DNA of 64,000 bases from Erythrobacteraceae bacterium Alg239-R51 (GCA_947331495.1 CAMZOI010000001.1:2046001-2110000); one strand, 5' to 3'. Positions 8,481-17,667 are shown, counted from the first letter of the stretch. A program made the numbers and translations. The notes: generated by a model not told the origin, from the letters alone.

Positions 8481-11420
8481 TCAGCGACCGGCGGTCGAGC
8501 CATCGGTGCCGGCGCGCACCGCCAGTTCCTGGCCTTCGGGTATCACGGCCAACCTCCAACCGGGCGTTCCGCCAAAATACTTCTGCCCCAGCGCCAACAT
8601 GCGTTCCGGCGTCGTTTCGGTGTAGTCGACGAGCAGCGAGCGAAGCAGGCCGACCCGTTCCGGTTCAACCGTTGCGCCTTCAAGCTGGTAGAGCCAGAAC
8701 AGATTGCCGGTCGAAGCCCGGTTCACATACTGACGCAAAGGCTCGGTAACCCGCTGCAATTCGTCCGCATCGGGCGAAGATGTGGCGAGATCCCGGGCAA
8801 TCCGGTCCGCCGCTTCGAAAAAGGCGGGAACATCCTGTGGACGCAACTGCGCCAGCGCGCTGATCCGTCCGCCGCTTGCGACATCGCTCGGCCATTCCGA
8901 CCGGACCACGGGGGCATAGCTGGCCCCGGCACGCTCTCGCATCGCGTCGAGCAGACGATTGTTGAATACCTGGGTAAGAATCTCGAGCTGGCGTGATTCG
9001 CGCAGACCCGTCACGCCGGCTCCGCTCGGCCACGCGATGACCGCCGCAGCCTGGTTGGTATCACCACTGTGATTGAGGACGACCGTCTCGCCCGCGTCAG
9101 GAAAGCCGACGGCCTTCGCCGCAATACCAGCCGACAGGGCATCGCGCGGAGCAAGCGCACCGAACGTGCGGCGCAGGTCCTCGATCAATGCGGCGCGGTC
9201 GAAATCGCCAAACACGAGCACTTCCACCGGTCCCTGGGTCAGCAACGGCTCCCACACGGTACGGAAACTTTCTGGCGTAACGTTTGCGAGCATTTCGGGG
9301 GTCGGTGTACGGAACCGCGGGTCGCGATCGCGCAGAAGGAAGTCCAGATCGCGGTTGAGAACGCCCGCCGGGCTCGATGCGTAACTGTCGTATGTCAGGC
9401 GGGCAGCGGCTTTCGCACGCGCCACCGGGTTGGGATCCCATCGCGGCATCGCGAGCTTCGCCGCAAAGAGATAAAGCTGATCTTCCAGATCCTGCTGGCG
9501 GGTTTGCGCAGAAAGGGTGAAAGCCCCCTCGCCGATCGCGAAATCGAAACCCATTCGCCTTCCGGTGCTGATGCGGTCGAGCTCTTCCTGACCCAGCTCA
9601 CCAATCCCGGAGCCGACAAGGGCCATCTGGCCAAGCGCAGCATAAGGCGCTTGATCATCGTCGAACGCGCGATAGCCGGCGCCAAACCGGACCTTGACCG
9701 CCACCCGGCCCGGTTCGGCATCATTGGACCACAGGATCGCCTTGACCCCGTTGGCGAAATCCACCCGTTCGATGTCCAGCACACCGATCGGGCCCTGCTG
9801 GACGATTTCGCCCGGTTCGCCGATGGCTGGCAAGTCGTCGAACGAAATTTCCTGCGCTGCGATCCGCGCATTCTCACTAGCGCTCGCTTGCTGGGCAAGC
9901 GCGGTTTGCAAGGCTTCCTCGCTTGCCTCCCCCGCCTGCGGTGTCGTGTAGGCGGCACGGATGACCGCGCCCGAGAACAAGTCGCGCGTATGCCCGAGCA
10001 ATTGTTCTGGCGTCACCGTTTCCTTCATGGAATTGAAGACCATCAGTATGGTCTCGGGTGCGGCAACCGTCTCGCGGATATCGACCGCATTGACGACATC
10101 GTCGGCCAGCCGCGATCCGGCCATCACGCGTCGCTGCTCGACTGAGCTTTTGAACATGACTTCGAACTCGGCGATCTCGCGGTCGATCTCCTCCTGTGTT
10201 GGCGGTTCGGCCAAAGCATCCGCGATGACCGAGCGCACGTCGGTCAACGCGCTCTGCCAGTCGTCGGTCAGCGGCGCAAAAGAAACGAAGGTCGCGTCCG
10301 CCGAACGGCTCACATCGTCCTGGGCGACCTGTGCATAAAGATAGCTGCCACCCGCACGAGCCCGGGCTTCCAGGCGGCGATTGATCAGGGCCTGTGCCAG
10401 ACTGTCCCGCAGGAGACCTTCATTGTAGGCGATGGTGTCCTGAACCGGACGCCACGGACGCATGATCGCATAGGCAAGGGATCGCGGAAGGCCGGGCTCG
10501 ACGATGACTGCGACCTCGCCCACCGGATTGTCGGGGTCCGCACCAGCTGGCGCGACGGGATCGCCGAAATCCGGCGCGGGCGCGGCCGGGCCTTCACCCT
10601 GCCAGTCGCCGAACCACCGCTCGATCTCGGCGGCAAGCTGCATCGGATCGACATCGCCGGATGCCACGATTACTGTATTTTCGGGGCGGTACCAGCGATC
10701 GTAGAAACCGCTCACCGAGGCGCCTGTAGCAGCCGCGAGGCTGCCTTCCGTGCCGATCGGCGTGCGTGTCGCCAGACGCTGGCCGGCAAACAGGGTTTCG
10801 CGGGTCGTATCTCCTGCGCGTTGCGCCGGACCACCGCGTTCCCGCTTCTCGGCCAGCACGATGGGCACTTCAGCCTGGACATTGGCATCCGAAAGGACCG
10901 GTTCGCGCACCATGCCGGACAGGATCTTCATGCTTTCGGCAAGTTTCATCGCGTCGATATTGGGCAGATCGAGCTTGTAGACCGTGTGGGTCGGGCTGGT
11001 TTCGGCGTTGGTATCGCTGCCGAAGGTCGCGCCAAGCCTTTGCCAGGTCGGAATGGCCTGCGATTGACCGACATATTTGCTTTCGCGGAACAAGAGATGT
11101 TCCAGCAGGTGGGCATAGCCCCGTTCGCTATCCTGCTCGTAAAGCGATCCAGCATCGATGCGCACACGGATCGACACCTGGTCAGGCGGCACCCCGTTCC
11201 TGCGCACAGCATAGCGCAAGCCATTGGGCATTTCGCCGAAGATCCATTCCTCGTCGCGGGGAACATTGCTGCCCTCGTAAATCCAGGGGGTCTCACCCTG
11301 CGGGGTAACATGTTCGGGCGTTGGCGCAGCAGGCTCCTGCGCCATGATGGTCGGCGGAGCGAGCAGAACGAGGGGCAGGACAAGCGCGAGACGCCGAACG
11401 GCGCGCGGAAATTTGGTCAT
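8481..11420 (-). CDS. Secreted/periplasmic M16 family zinc metallopeptidase
   Basis: 979-residue M16 (insulinase/pitrilysin-like) protease. Residues 1-28 look like a Sec signal peptide (basic ARRL-type start, hydrophobic LALVLPLVLLAPP, AQ cleavage region). The inverted zinc motif HLLEH is at about residues 104-108 in GYAHLLEHLLF. Two M16 halves follow: the first ends near residue 460; the second has no HxxEH and is expected to be the non-catalytic clamp. Large two-domain M16 proteins of this size are common in sphingomonads; the natural substrate is unknown. The start is the ATG at 11420, because it begins the signal peptide; a TTG 51 bases upstream gives an unlikely hydrophilic extension. 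Confidence 0.92.
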   Translation of the reverse strand: MTKFPRAVRRLALVLPLVLLAPPTIMAQEPAAPTPEHVTPQGETPWIYEGSNVPRDEEWIFGEMPNGLRYAVRRNGVPPDQVSIRVRIDAGSLYEQDSERGYAHLLEHLLFRESKYVGQSQAIPTWQRLGATFGSDTNAETSPTHTVYKLDLPNIDAMKLAESMKILSGMVREPVLSDANVQAEVPIVLAEKRERGGPAQRAGDTTRETLFAGQRLATRTPIGTEGSLAAATGASVSGFYDRWYRPENTVIVASGDVDPMQLAAEIERWFGDWQGEGPAAPAPDFGDPVAPAGADPDNPVGEVAVIVEPGLPRSLAYAIMRPWRPVQDTIAYNEGLLRDSLAQALINRRLEARARAGGSYLYAQVAQDDVSRSADATFVSFAPLTDDWQSALTDVRSVIADALAEPPTQEEIDREIAEFEVMFKSSVEQRRVMAGSRLADDVVNAVDIRETVAAPETILMVFNSMKETVTPEQLLGHTRDLFSGAVIRAAYTTPQAGEASEEALQTALAQQASASENARIAAQEISFDDLPAIGEPGEIVQQGPIGVLDIERVDFANGVKAILWSNDAEPGRVAVKVRFGAGYRAFDDDQAPYAALGQMALVGSGIGELGQEELDRISTGRRMGFDFAIGEGAFTLSAQTRQQDLEDQLYLFAAKLAMPRWDPNPVARAKAAARLTYDSYASSPAGVLNRDLDFLLRDRDPRFRTPTPEMLANVTPESFRTVWEPLLTQGPVEVLVFGDFDRAALIEDLRRTFGALAPRDALSAGIAAKAVGFPDAGETVVLNHSGDTNQAAAVIAWPSGAGVTGLRESRQLEILTQVFNNRLLDAMRERAGASYAPVVRSEWPSDVASGGRISALAQLRPQDVPAFFEAADRIARDLATSSPDADELQRVTEPLRQYVNRASTGNLFWLYQLEGATVEPERVGLLRSLLVDYTETTPERMLALGQKYFGGTPGWRLAVIPEGQELAVRAGTDGSTAGR

Positions 11421-11482
11421 GGCGCGCGATATAGGATGCGGGTCGGTGAAGGGACAGTGAACATTCGACAAATCGTTCTCGC

Positions 11483-11510
11483 TTGTCTGCCGGAGGCGCG
11501 CTTCCTACAT
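11483..11510 (+). promoter_or_regulatory. Promoter-like element of nfu, probably leaderless
   Basis: TTGTCT (11483-11488), 16 bases, CTACAT (11505-11510). The -10 ends 8 bases before the ATG, so the expected transcription start falls at or next to the start codon. Confidence 0.5.
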
Positions 11511-11518
11511 TGCAAGAC

Positions 11519-12100
11519 ATGTTCATAGAGACCGAAACCACGCCCAATCCCGCGAGCCTCAAATTCCTTCCACAACGAGAGGTAATGGGACAGGGCACGC
11601 GCGAGTTCGCTTCGCCCGAGGCAGCCGAGGCCAGTCCGCTGGCACAAGCGATCTTCGACACCGGCGAAGTCGTGAACGTGTTTTTCGGCAACGATTTCAT
11701 TTCCGTAACGGCGGCTCCCGGCACCAACTGGACCGATCTCAAACCTCAGGTCCTCTCGATCCTGCTCGATCACTTCGTTTCCGAAGCGCCGCTGTTCATT
11801 CCGGGCAGTGCCGGCGGCATCAGCGTGCCTACCGAAGAAGAGGACACGCTGGTCGAAGAACGCGACGAAGATGCCGACATCATCGCGCAGATCAACGAAT
11901 TGCTTGAAACACGAGTGCGACCTGCGGTTGCCGGAGACGGCGGCGACATCCAGTATCGCGGCTATCGCGACGGCATCGTTCATCTGCAGATGCAGGGCGC
12001 ATGCTCGGGCTGCCCCTCCTCGACGGCCACGCTCAAGCACGGTATCGAGGGGCTTCTGAAACATTACGTGCCGGAGGTCGTTGAAGTTCGCGCAGCCTGA
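11519..12100 (+). CDS. NifU family Fe-S scaffold/carrier protein
   Basis: 193-residue Nfu-type iron-sulfur carrier. An N-terminal Nfu_N domain (MFIETETTPNPASLKFLP onward) is followed by a C-terminal NifU domain with the cluster-binding CSGC motif at about residues 162-165 (GACSGCPSS). It delivers Fe-S clusters to apoproteins in the cytoplasm. The length and two-domain form are those of mitochondrial NFU1 and alphaproteobacterial homologues. Start at the ATG at 11519; a TTG 36 bases upstream is less likely. No Shine-Dalgarno sequence is seen, consistent with the nearby promoter-like element and a leaderless message. Divergent from the M16 gene. Confidence 0.94.
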   Translation: MFIETETTPNPASLKFLPQREVMGQGTREFASPEAAEASPLAQAIFDTGEVVNVFFGNDFISVTAAPGTNWTDLKPQVLSILLDHFVSEAPLFIPGSAGGISVPTEEEDTLVEERDEDADIIAQINELLETRVRPAVAGDGGDIQYRGYRDGIVHLQMQGACSGCPSSTATLKHGIEGLLKHYVPEVVEVRAA

Positions 12101-12126
12101 TTGTCACCCATCTCCATGAGGACTTC

Positions 12127-12735
12127 ATGACCGAACAGTTTCACGACCAGCATCTTTCCGCCGACGCGCTCGACCAGATTTTCCGCGAGGCGCGCAGCTA
12201 TAATGGCTGGCACGACAAGGACGTGAGCGAAGACCAGATCCGGGCGATCTACGAGCTGGCGAAGATGGGCCCGACATCGGCCAATATGCAGCCCGCCCGG
12301 CTCGTCTGGTGCAGATCGCAGGACGCCAAGGACCGGCTGGCCAACCATGCCTCGGAAGGGAACAAGGACAAGGTCAGGACGGCGCCCGTCTGCGTCATCA
12401 TCGGTTACGATATCGATTTTCACGAACAGCTTCCATGGCTGTTCCCCCACGCCGACGCCAAAAGCTGGTTCGAAGACGACGAGAATGGTCGCAAGGAGGG
12501 CGCAGCGCGCAATTCTGCGCTTCAGGGCGCCTATCTGATGGTCGCCGCACGTGCATTGGGGCTTGATTGCGGGCCCATGTCGGGGGTCGATCTGGATGGC
12601 GTCACGAAGGAATTCTTCGCCGATCAGCCAAAAGTCCGCGCGGACTGGATCTGTGCGATCGGCTATGGCGACAGGACGACCATATTCGAACGCAGCCCCA
12701 GACCCGATTTCGAAAAGTTCAACCGCATAGACTGA
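12127..12735 (+). CDS. Nitroreductase-fold malonic semialdehyde reductase (RutE-like)
   Basis: 202-residue flavoprotein of the RutE/HadB branch of the nitroreductase superfamily. It shows the N-terminal FREARSYNGW(HDK), the FMN-phosphate region MGPTSANMQPARLVW, GAARNSALQGAYLMVAARA and C-terminal IGYGDRT. RutE reduces malonic semialdehyde to 3-hydroxypropionate in pyrimidine breakdown; no other rut genes are nearby, so the physiological substrate is uncertain. GAGGA is 6 bases before the ATG. It follows nfu by 26 bases on the same strand. Confidence 0.85.
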   Translation: MTEQFHDQHLSADALDQIFREARSYNGWHDKDVSEDQIRAIYELAKMGPTSANMQPARLVWCRSQDAKDRLANHASEGNKDKVRTAPVCVIIGYDIDFHEQLPWLFPHADAKSWFEDDENGRKEGAARNSALQGAYLMVAARALGLDCGPMSGVDLDGVTKEFFADQPKVRADWICAIGYGDRTTIFERSPRPDFEKFNRID

Positions 12736-12771
12736 CTTGCAGCGCGCGCCTTGCTGAGGCATCGCGCCCCG

Positions 12772-13386
12772 ATGCGCGTGCTCGCCATAGAAACCGCTAC
12801 GCAAGCCTGTTCGGTCGCGTTGTTTGACGAGGAAAACCTGCTCGCCAGTCAGCACGAGTTGATCGGGCGGGGACATGCAGAACGATTGGTCCCGATGATC
12901 TCGGATTTGCCCGGCAAGGGCCGGGCTGACGAGATACGCGTCTCGCTGGGCCCGGGAAGCTTCACCGGCACCCGCATCGGGCTCGCAGCGGCCCGCGCCC
13001 TCGGCATTGCATGGGGGGCCAGGGTTTCCGGCTTCCCGTCCCTCGCGCTGGTCGCGGCCTCCGCCCGCGCAACTGGCACTACCGATCCGGTCGGGGTGGC
13101 AATGACCGGGGGGCACGGCGACTGGTTCGTCCAGTCTTTCGACGCAACCGGATTGCCGGTCGGCGCGAATGCCTCGCTGCGCCCGGAAGAGGCCGCAGCA
13201 TCAATCAGAGAACATCGCGTGGCGGGCGACCGCGCGGACGAACTGGTGAACTTGCGCGGCTATGGCGAAGCGTTGGACCTACTGCCGGATGCCAGCCACG
13301 TATTGAGCCTGCCGCCTGCCGTGCTGAGCGAACATCTCGCGCCGATCTATGGCCGCCCGCCCGATGCGCGACTGCCCGGAGGATGA
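12772..13386 (+). CDS. tsaB: tRNA threonylcarbamoyladenosine biosynthesis protein TsaB
   Basis: 204-residue ASKHA-fold protein that forms the t6A complex with TsaD and TsaE to modify A37 of ANN-decoding tRNAs. It begins MRVLAIETATQACSVALFD and carries the diagnostic VSLGPGSFTGTRIGLAAARALG. The ATG at 12772 was chosen because it starts the beta-strand core; a TTG 21 bases upstream is in frame. Ends in an ATGA overlap with rimI, a common tsaB-rimI pairing. Confidence 0.95.
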   Translation: MRVLAIETATQACSVALFDEENLLASQHELIGRGHAERLVPMISDLPGKGRADEIRVSLGPGSFTGTRIGLAAARALGIAWGARVSGFPSLALVAASARATGTTDPVGVAMTGGHGDWFVQSFDATGLPVGANASLRPEEAAASIREHRVAGDRADELVNLRGYGEALDLLPDASHVLSLPPAVLSEHLAPIYGRPPDARLPGG

Positions 13387-13835
13387 GCGAGCTCGATCAA
13401 TTGATGGCGGTCATGGAAGCCGCGTTCGACCCGCATTGGCGCGAAGCGTGGACGCGCGAACAGGTCGCCAACTCTCTGGCATTGCCGCATACCCATGCCA
13501 TTCTGATCGGCTGCGATGGAAACCCTCCCGGCCCCGGCGATGCTGCGGCTGGCTTCGTTCTGGCCCGCCGCGCGCCCGGAGAAGAAGAGTTGCTCCTGAT
13601 TGCGGTGCGTCCGGAAAATCGGGCCCGGGGTCTCGGAAGGGCCTTGCTGGAAGAATTCGCAAACCAGGCCCGCATGTCCGGAGCCGAGAGAATTTTTCTC
13701 GAAATGCGGGCCAACAACCCAGCCCAGAAACTGTATCTCGATTTCGGATTTAGTCCGATAGGCAAACGTCGCGACTACTACCGTACACTCGATGGCGAAA
13801 AAATCGACGCAATCACCTTTGGTTGCGAGTTATAA
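13383..13835 (+). CDS. rimI: RimI-like GNAT N-acetyltransferase
   Basis: 150-residue GNAT acetyltransferase, related to the enzyme that acetylates the N-terminal alanine of ribosomal protein S18. The acetyl-CoA-binding motif A is VRPENRARGLGRALLEEF, and motif B ends with NPAQKLYLDFGFSPIGKRRDYY. Its ATG overlaps the tsaB stop (ATGA), so I take this start rather than any in-frame upstream codon, which would lie inside tsaB. Substrate assignment rests on the neighbour and family similarity. Confidence 0.9.
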   Translation: MSELDQLMAVMEAAFDPHWREAWTREQVANSLALPHTHAILIGCDGNPPGPGDAAAGFVLARRAPGEEELLLIAVRPENRARGLGRALLEEFANQARMSGAERIFLEMRANNPAQKLYLDFGFSPIGKRRDYYRTLDGEKIDAITFGCEL

Positions 13836-13952
13836 CAAAAACACAAGTAGAACTGCGAGTGTCACAAAAGGAGAAACGTGAATTTTTCCTCTTGAGACCG
13901 GAGCCGACTGGTTTCAATTCGGTGGACTTTCTCACCTTCTGTCAATACAGTC

Positions 13953-13965
13953 GCTCCAAAGGAGC
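13953..13965 (+). promoter_or_regulatory. Hairpin covering the mucR ribosome binding site
   Basis: GCTCC-AAA-GGAGC, a perfect 5-bp stem with a 3-base loop, whose 3' arm is the GGAG Shine-Dalgarno sequence of mucR. Stem is short; translational control is inference. Confidence 0.35.
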
Positions 13966-13974
13966 TCAGGAATA

Positions 13975-14415
13975 ATGGACCAATTCGACAACGACATGTC
14001 CGAAACGCTGATTACGCTGACTTCGGACATTGTCGCGGCGCATGTCAGCAACAACAACGTTTCCGTCGATGAAGTGCCGACTCTGATCAGCAACGTTTAT
14101 TCGGCGCTGGCCAATGTAGGCAATGGCGGCAACAAGCAGGAAGAGACGCCCGACCCGGCGGTTTCGGTCCGCTCGTCAGTCAAGAAAGACCATATCGTCT
14201 GCCTCGACTGCGGCAAGAAGATGAAGATGCTGAAGCGGCACCTTTCGACCGAACATGACATGACGCCGGAAGAGTATCGCGAGCGCTGGAATCTGTCCTC
14301 CGACTATCCGATGGTGGCACCCGATTATGCTGCCACCCGCCGCGACCTGGCGGTGAAAATCGGGCTTGGTCGAAAGCCCGGCCAGAAGCGAGGACGCAAG
14401 AAGAAGTCCACGTAG
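13975..14415 (+). CDS. Ros/MucR family zinc-finger transcriptional regulator
   Basis: 146-residue DNA-binding regulator. The Ros-type zinc finger is Cys76-x2-Cys79-x9-His89-x4-His94 (in HIVCLDCGKKMKMLKRHLS), with a flanking basic tail GRKPGQKRGRKKKST. The N-terminal 50 residues resemble the MucR oligomerisation region. In alphaproteobacteria MucR/Ros proteins bind AT-rich targets and control exopolysaccharide, motility and cell-cycle genes, usually repressing themselves. The 139-base upstream region is AT-richer than its surroundings and ends in AAAGGAG; the ribosome site can fold into a short hairpin. Confidence 0.94.
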   Translation: MDQFDNDMSETLITLTSDIVAAHVSNNNVSVDEVPTLISNVYSALANVGNGGNKQEETPDPAVSVRSSVKKDHIVCLDCGKKMKMLKRHLSTEHDMTPEEYRERWNLSSDYPMVAPDYAATRRDLAVKIGLGRKPGQKRGRKKKST

Positions 14416-14490
14416 CCCGTCAGTTCCTGGCTTGAGCCGACGGCCATGGCTCGGTAGAGAAGGCAAGGCGTTTCAATTCGGGAAGCTCAA

Positions 14491-14913
14491 TTGCATCAGA
14501 AGATCGATCTTGAACAGCTTTGCGCCGACAAGGGTCTGCGCATTACCGAACAGCGCCGCGTCATCGCCAGGGTCCTGTCGGAAAGCGACGATCATCCCGA
14601 TGTCGAGCTGCTGCACGAACGCGCAAACAAGATCGATTCCGGCATTTCGATTGCCACTGTCTATCGCACGGTCCGCCTGTTCGAAGAGGCCGGCATCCTC
14701 GATCGGCATGATTTCGGTGATGGCCGCGCCCGATACGAGGCAGCACCCGAAGCCCATCACGACCATCTTATCGATGTGGAGACTGGCAAGGTCATAGAAT
14801 TCGTCGATCCCGAGATCGAGGCGCTGCAGAAACAGATCGCCACCAAGCTTGGCTATCGGCTCGTCGACCACAGGCTGGAACTCTATGGCGTCCGGCTCGA
14901 CCGCGAGAACTGA
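14491..14913 (+). CDS. fur: Fur family metalloregulator
   Basis: 140-residue Fur/Mur-type regulator. The winged helix contains GLRITEQRRVIARVL and ISIATVYRTVRLFEEAGI; the metal site includes EAHHDHLID and the C-terminal half lacks the CxxC pairs of enterobacterial Fur, as in alphaproteobacterial Fur/Mur. It probably controls iron or manganese genes; which metal cannot be read from sequence. The start is TTG at 14491, supported by GGGAAG six bases upstream; the nearest in-frame ATG would delete the first helix. The 3' end overlaps plsC by 29 bases. Confidence 0.9.
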   Translation: MHQKIDLEQLCADKGLRITEQRRVIARVLSESDDHPDVELLHERANKIDSGISIATVYRTVRLFEEAGILDRHDFGDGRARYEAAPEAHHDHLIDVETGKVIEFVDPEIEALQKQIATKLGYRLVDHRLELYGVRLDREN

Positions 14914-15781
14914 GCGCAAGCTCGTCCGCTATTCCGCGAAGCGCCTGGCTGCCGCTCGCGGCGAGACGGTGCCTCTCACGCTAATTGGCTGGACGCGTTT
15001 CGTATTGCGCGCGCTTGGTATCGTGGTCCTGCTGCTGATCTTTGTGCCGCTGCATTACGTGTACCGCATCTTCAAATACGGGTCTCCCTTCCCCATGTGG
15101 TTCCTGCGCTATACCGCATGGGTCGTAGGGGCTCGGGTCAGGATCGTGGGCACACCATTGCGCCGCGATGTCTTCTTCATTGCGAACCACATCAGCTGGG
15201 TGGATATCCTGTCGATGGCGGGCGCCAGCGGAACTGCCTTTGTCGCCAAGTGGGAACTGAGCCAGGTTCCGGTCATCGGCTGGTTGTGCAGTCTCAACCG
15301 AACCGTTTTCGTCAAGCGCGAAGCGCGAATGGATGTCGCCGCACAGGTCAATGCTTTAAAGGAAGCGCTGGCCGACAACTGGTCGGTTACCGTTTTTCCC
15401 GAAGGCACCGTGACCGATGGCCATTCCCTGCTTCCGTTCAAATCCAGCATGATCTCAGTGCTGGAGCCCCCGCCACCGGGGGTCCTGGTCCAGCCCGTCG
15501 TGGTCGATTACGGTCGGAACTCCGAGGAAATCGCCTGGATCGGAGATGAAAGTGGATTGCATAACGCGATGCGCATCATGGCCCGCAAGGGCAGCTTTTC
15601 GCTGACCCTGCATTACCTCGAACCGTTCAGCCCGGAAGAGTATCGTGGACGCAAGACGATTGCTGCGAAAGCGCGAAACGGGATCGAAGAACGCCTGGTG
15701 GCCAATCTTGGCAAGCCGCTGCGCGATTACAGCCATGTGGTGGACGCCGTCAGGTATCGACCCCCGGAAGCAACCGGCTAG
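14885..15781 (+). CDS. 1-acyl-sn-glycerol-3-phosphate acyltransferase (PlsC-like)
   Basis: 298-residue lysophospholipid acyltransferase. A hydrophobic anchor (about residues 32-55, containing ALGIVVLLLIFVPL) precedes the catalytic block: NHISWVD (HX4D) and VFPEGT. It acylates lysophosphatidic acid or a related lipid at the inner membrane. I start at the ATG at 14885, with TGGAAC 5' of it; it overlaps the end of fur. The stop shares a CTAG with the convergent lysR gene. Confidence 0.9.
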   Translation: MASGSTARTERKLVRYSAKRLAAARGETVPLTLIGWTRFVLRALGIVVLLLIFVPLHYVYRIFKYGSPFPMWFLRYTAWVVGARVRIVGTPLRRDVFFIANHISWVDILSMAGASGTAFVAKWELSQVPVIGWLCSLNRTVFVKREARMDVAAQVNALKEALADNWSVTVFPEGTVTDGHSLLPFKSSMISVLEPPPPGVLVQPVVVDYGRNSEEIAWIGDESGLHNAMRIMARKGSFSLTLHYLEPFSPEEYRGRKTIAAKARNGIEERLVANLGKPLRDYSHVVDAVRYRPPEATG

Positions 15782-16662
15782 AGCCCGGCGTTGACCAGCC
15801 AGTCGTGAAACAGGCGAACTGGGCGTTCCTCAAGCGCTGTCGGCTTGCAAACGAACCAGTAGCTGTAGGGGCTCTCGACTTCCACGCCGTACAGATCGGT
15901 CAACCGGCTGTCCGAGGCCCGGCGCAAGTGGTCGTCATGCATGATCGCGATCCCGAGGCCCTGCGCTGCCGCTTCGAGCATCAACTGTCCGGAATCGTAC
16001 TGGTCGATCGCGGCCGGTTCCAGTTCGTGCAGGGACAGTTCGGCCTTCCAGGCCTTGAAGCTGTCGGGCAGTTCGTTGTGTATCAGGAACGTCTGCTTGC
16101 CGAGCAATTCCAGATCCGGTTCCTCGCCCAGTTTCCTGGCAAGATCGTTGCTGGCGATTGCGTGGACCATGTTGAAGTCCAGCCGCACTGCGTGCAGTCC
16201 CTTGCTCGGTCCGCGCGAAAGTATGATCGCTGCGTCCAGCGTGTCGCCGACCCGATCCTCCAGATGCGGGCCGGTATCGATATCGATGTGTAGCAAGGGA
16301 TGCCGTGCGCGCAATTCGCCCAGGCGCGGGAACAGGCGCTGGCTGCCAAATAGGGGCAGGACACCCAGATGCAATCGAAGCAAAGACAGGTTTTCGGACT
16401 GACTTTCCACTGCTCTCGCCAGCGATTCAAGTTGCGGATTCACCGCTTCGAAGAAGGCATGGCCATCATCGGTCAGCTGCATCGACTGCCGGGCGCGGGT
16501 GAACAGCTTCTTGCCGACAAATTCCTCGAGGTTGCCGATCCGCCGAGAAAGCGCGGACGGGCTGAGACCGAGTTCGTCTGCCGCGGCCCGGGCAGACCCG
16601 AGCCGTACGGTGCGCACGAAAGCCTCGAGCGCACGCAGAGGGGGTAATCGCCGGGTTGCCAT
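15778..16662 (-). CDS. LysR family transcriptional regulator (GcvA-like)
   Basis: 294-residue LTTR. The N-terminal winged helix is clear: PPLRALEAFVRTVRLGSARA with ELGLSPSALSRRIGNLEEFVG and KLFTRARQSMQLTDDG, the pattern of the GcvA/AmpR group. The effector domain spans about residues 90-290. It has no divergent partner (the upstream gap only leads to the end of corC... on the other side is unrelated), so the target is unknown. Its stop codon shares the palindrome CTAG with the convergent plsC gene. Confidence 0.88.
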   Translation of the reverse strand: MATRRLPPLRALEAFVRTVRLGSARAAADELGLSPSALSRRIGNLEEFVGKKLFTRARQSMQLTDDGHAFFEAVNPQLESLARAVESQSENLSLLRLHLGVLPLFGSQRLFPRLGELRARHPLLHIDIDTGPHLEDRVGDTLDAAIILSRGPSKGLHAVRLDFNMVHAIASNDLARKLGEEPDLELLGKQTFLIHNELPDSFKAWKAELSLHELEPAAIDQYDSGQLMLEAAAQGLGIAIMHDDHLRRASDSRLTDLYGVEVESPYSYWFVCKPTALEERPVRLFHDWLVNAGL

Positions 16663-16732
16663 CGCTTCCGGCCTATGGCGCGCAGAACATCATGTCGAGA
16701 GCGAATGTGCGATTTCGTGCAACTCGGCCGCG

Positions 16733-17650
16733 TCAGTCGACCGGTTCGGGTTCGCTCGGCGCATGAAGGCGCAGGCGTGTCACATGCGTCTCGTCGCCAT
16801 CGGTCACCTCGATCCGCCAGCCGCTCGGATGGTCGAGCACCTTGCCGACCGGGGGAACCTGTTCCGCCAGAACGAACGCCAGACCGCCCAGCGTGTCCAC
16901 CGATTCCTCGACTTCGGCCAGTGCCGGGTCGACCTGCTCCGCAACGTCGTCCAGCTCGGCACGAGCGTCACAATCCCACATGCCTTCACCGATCGATACG
17001 ATCAGTTGCTCGGGCATTTCGTCGTGCTCGTCCTCGATCTCGCCAACGATTTCTTCGACCAGATCCTCGATCGTGATGATCCCGTCGGTCCCGGAGAACT
17101 CGTCGACCACGATGGCGAGATGCATTCGCTGCGCCCGCATATCCGCCAGCACGTCGATCGCGTTGCGGGTCTGTGGCACGTAAAGGGGCTGGCGCATCAG
17201 TACCGTCCAGTCGGAGGGCGGCGTGTCGCCCCTCGCCAGATACGGGAACACGTCCTTGATATGGATCATGCCGATCGTATCGTCGAGCTGGTCGCGATAG
17301 ACCGGCATGCGCGAATGGCCATGCTCGGCGAAAGTGGCAACCAGCTCGTCCCAGTCGGCACTTGCCTTGACCGCGATGATTTCACCGCGTGGAACCGCGA
17401 TATCGTCCGCATCGTGTTCGGAGAAGTGCAGCAGATTGCGCAGCATCTGGCGTTCGACGGGCGACAGATCACCCTTGCCCGGCTCGCTTGGCTGTTGTTC
17501 GCTATTCTCGCCTTCATGTTCGTCGATAGCATCTTCCAGCTGCGCGCGCAGGCTGCGCTCGCCGCCGTCGGGGTCGAAGAATTTCCGGATAGCGGGCCAC
17601 AGCCCGCCGGTACTGTCCGCGTCTCCCGCGGGTGATGACGAATCGGGCAT
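16733..17650 (-). CDS. corC: CorC/HlyC family protein: CBS pair plus transporter-associated domain
   Basis: 305-residue soluble CBS-domain protein, related to CorC and to the C-terminal half of haemolysin-like UPF0053 proteins. The first CBS domain begins at VPRGEIIAVKAS; HSRMPVYRDQLDDTIGMIHIKD and LAIVVDEFSGTDGIITIEDLVEEIVGEI are highly conserved signatures. A CorC_HlyC domain follows from about residue 200. It is linked to magnesium/cobalt efflux in enterobacteria. It lies downstream of phoH-ybeY, the usual order. Confidence 0.92.
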   Translation of the reverse strand: MPDSSSPAGDADSTGGLWPAIRKFFDPDGGERSLRAQLEDAIDEHEGENSEQQPSEPGKGDLSPVERQMLRNLLHFSEHDADDIAVPRGEIIAVKASADWDELVATFAEHGHSRMPVYRDQLDDTIGMIHIKDVFPYLARGDTPPSDWTVLMRQPLYVPQTRNAIDVLADMRAQRMHLAIVVDEFSGTDGIITIEDLVEEIVGEIEDEHDEMPEQLIVSIGEGMWDCDARAELDDVAEQVDPALAEVEESVDTLGGLAFVLAEQVPPVGKVLDHPSGWRIEVTDGDETHVTRLRLHAPSEPEPVD

Positions 17651-17667
17651 GGCCCTCGAACGCTCTC

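Noticed and set aside
12064-13116. 350-codon open frame on the minus strand opposite the RutE-like and tsaB genes
   Set aside because: Crosses two good genes in the opposite sense and contains no domain.
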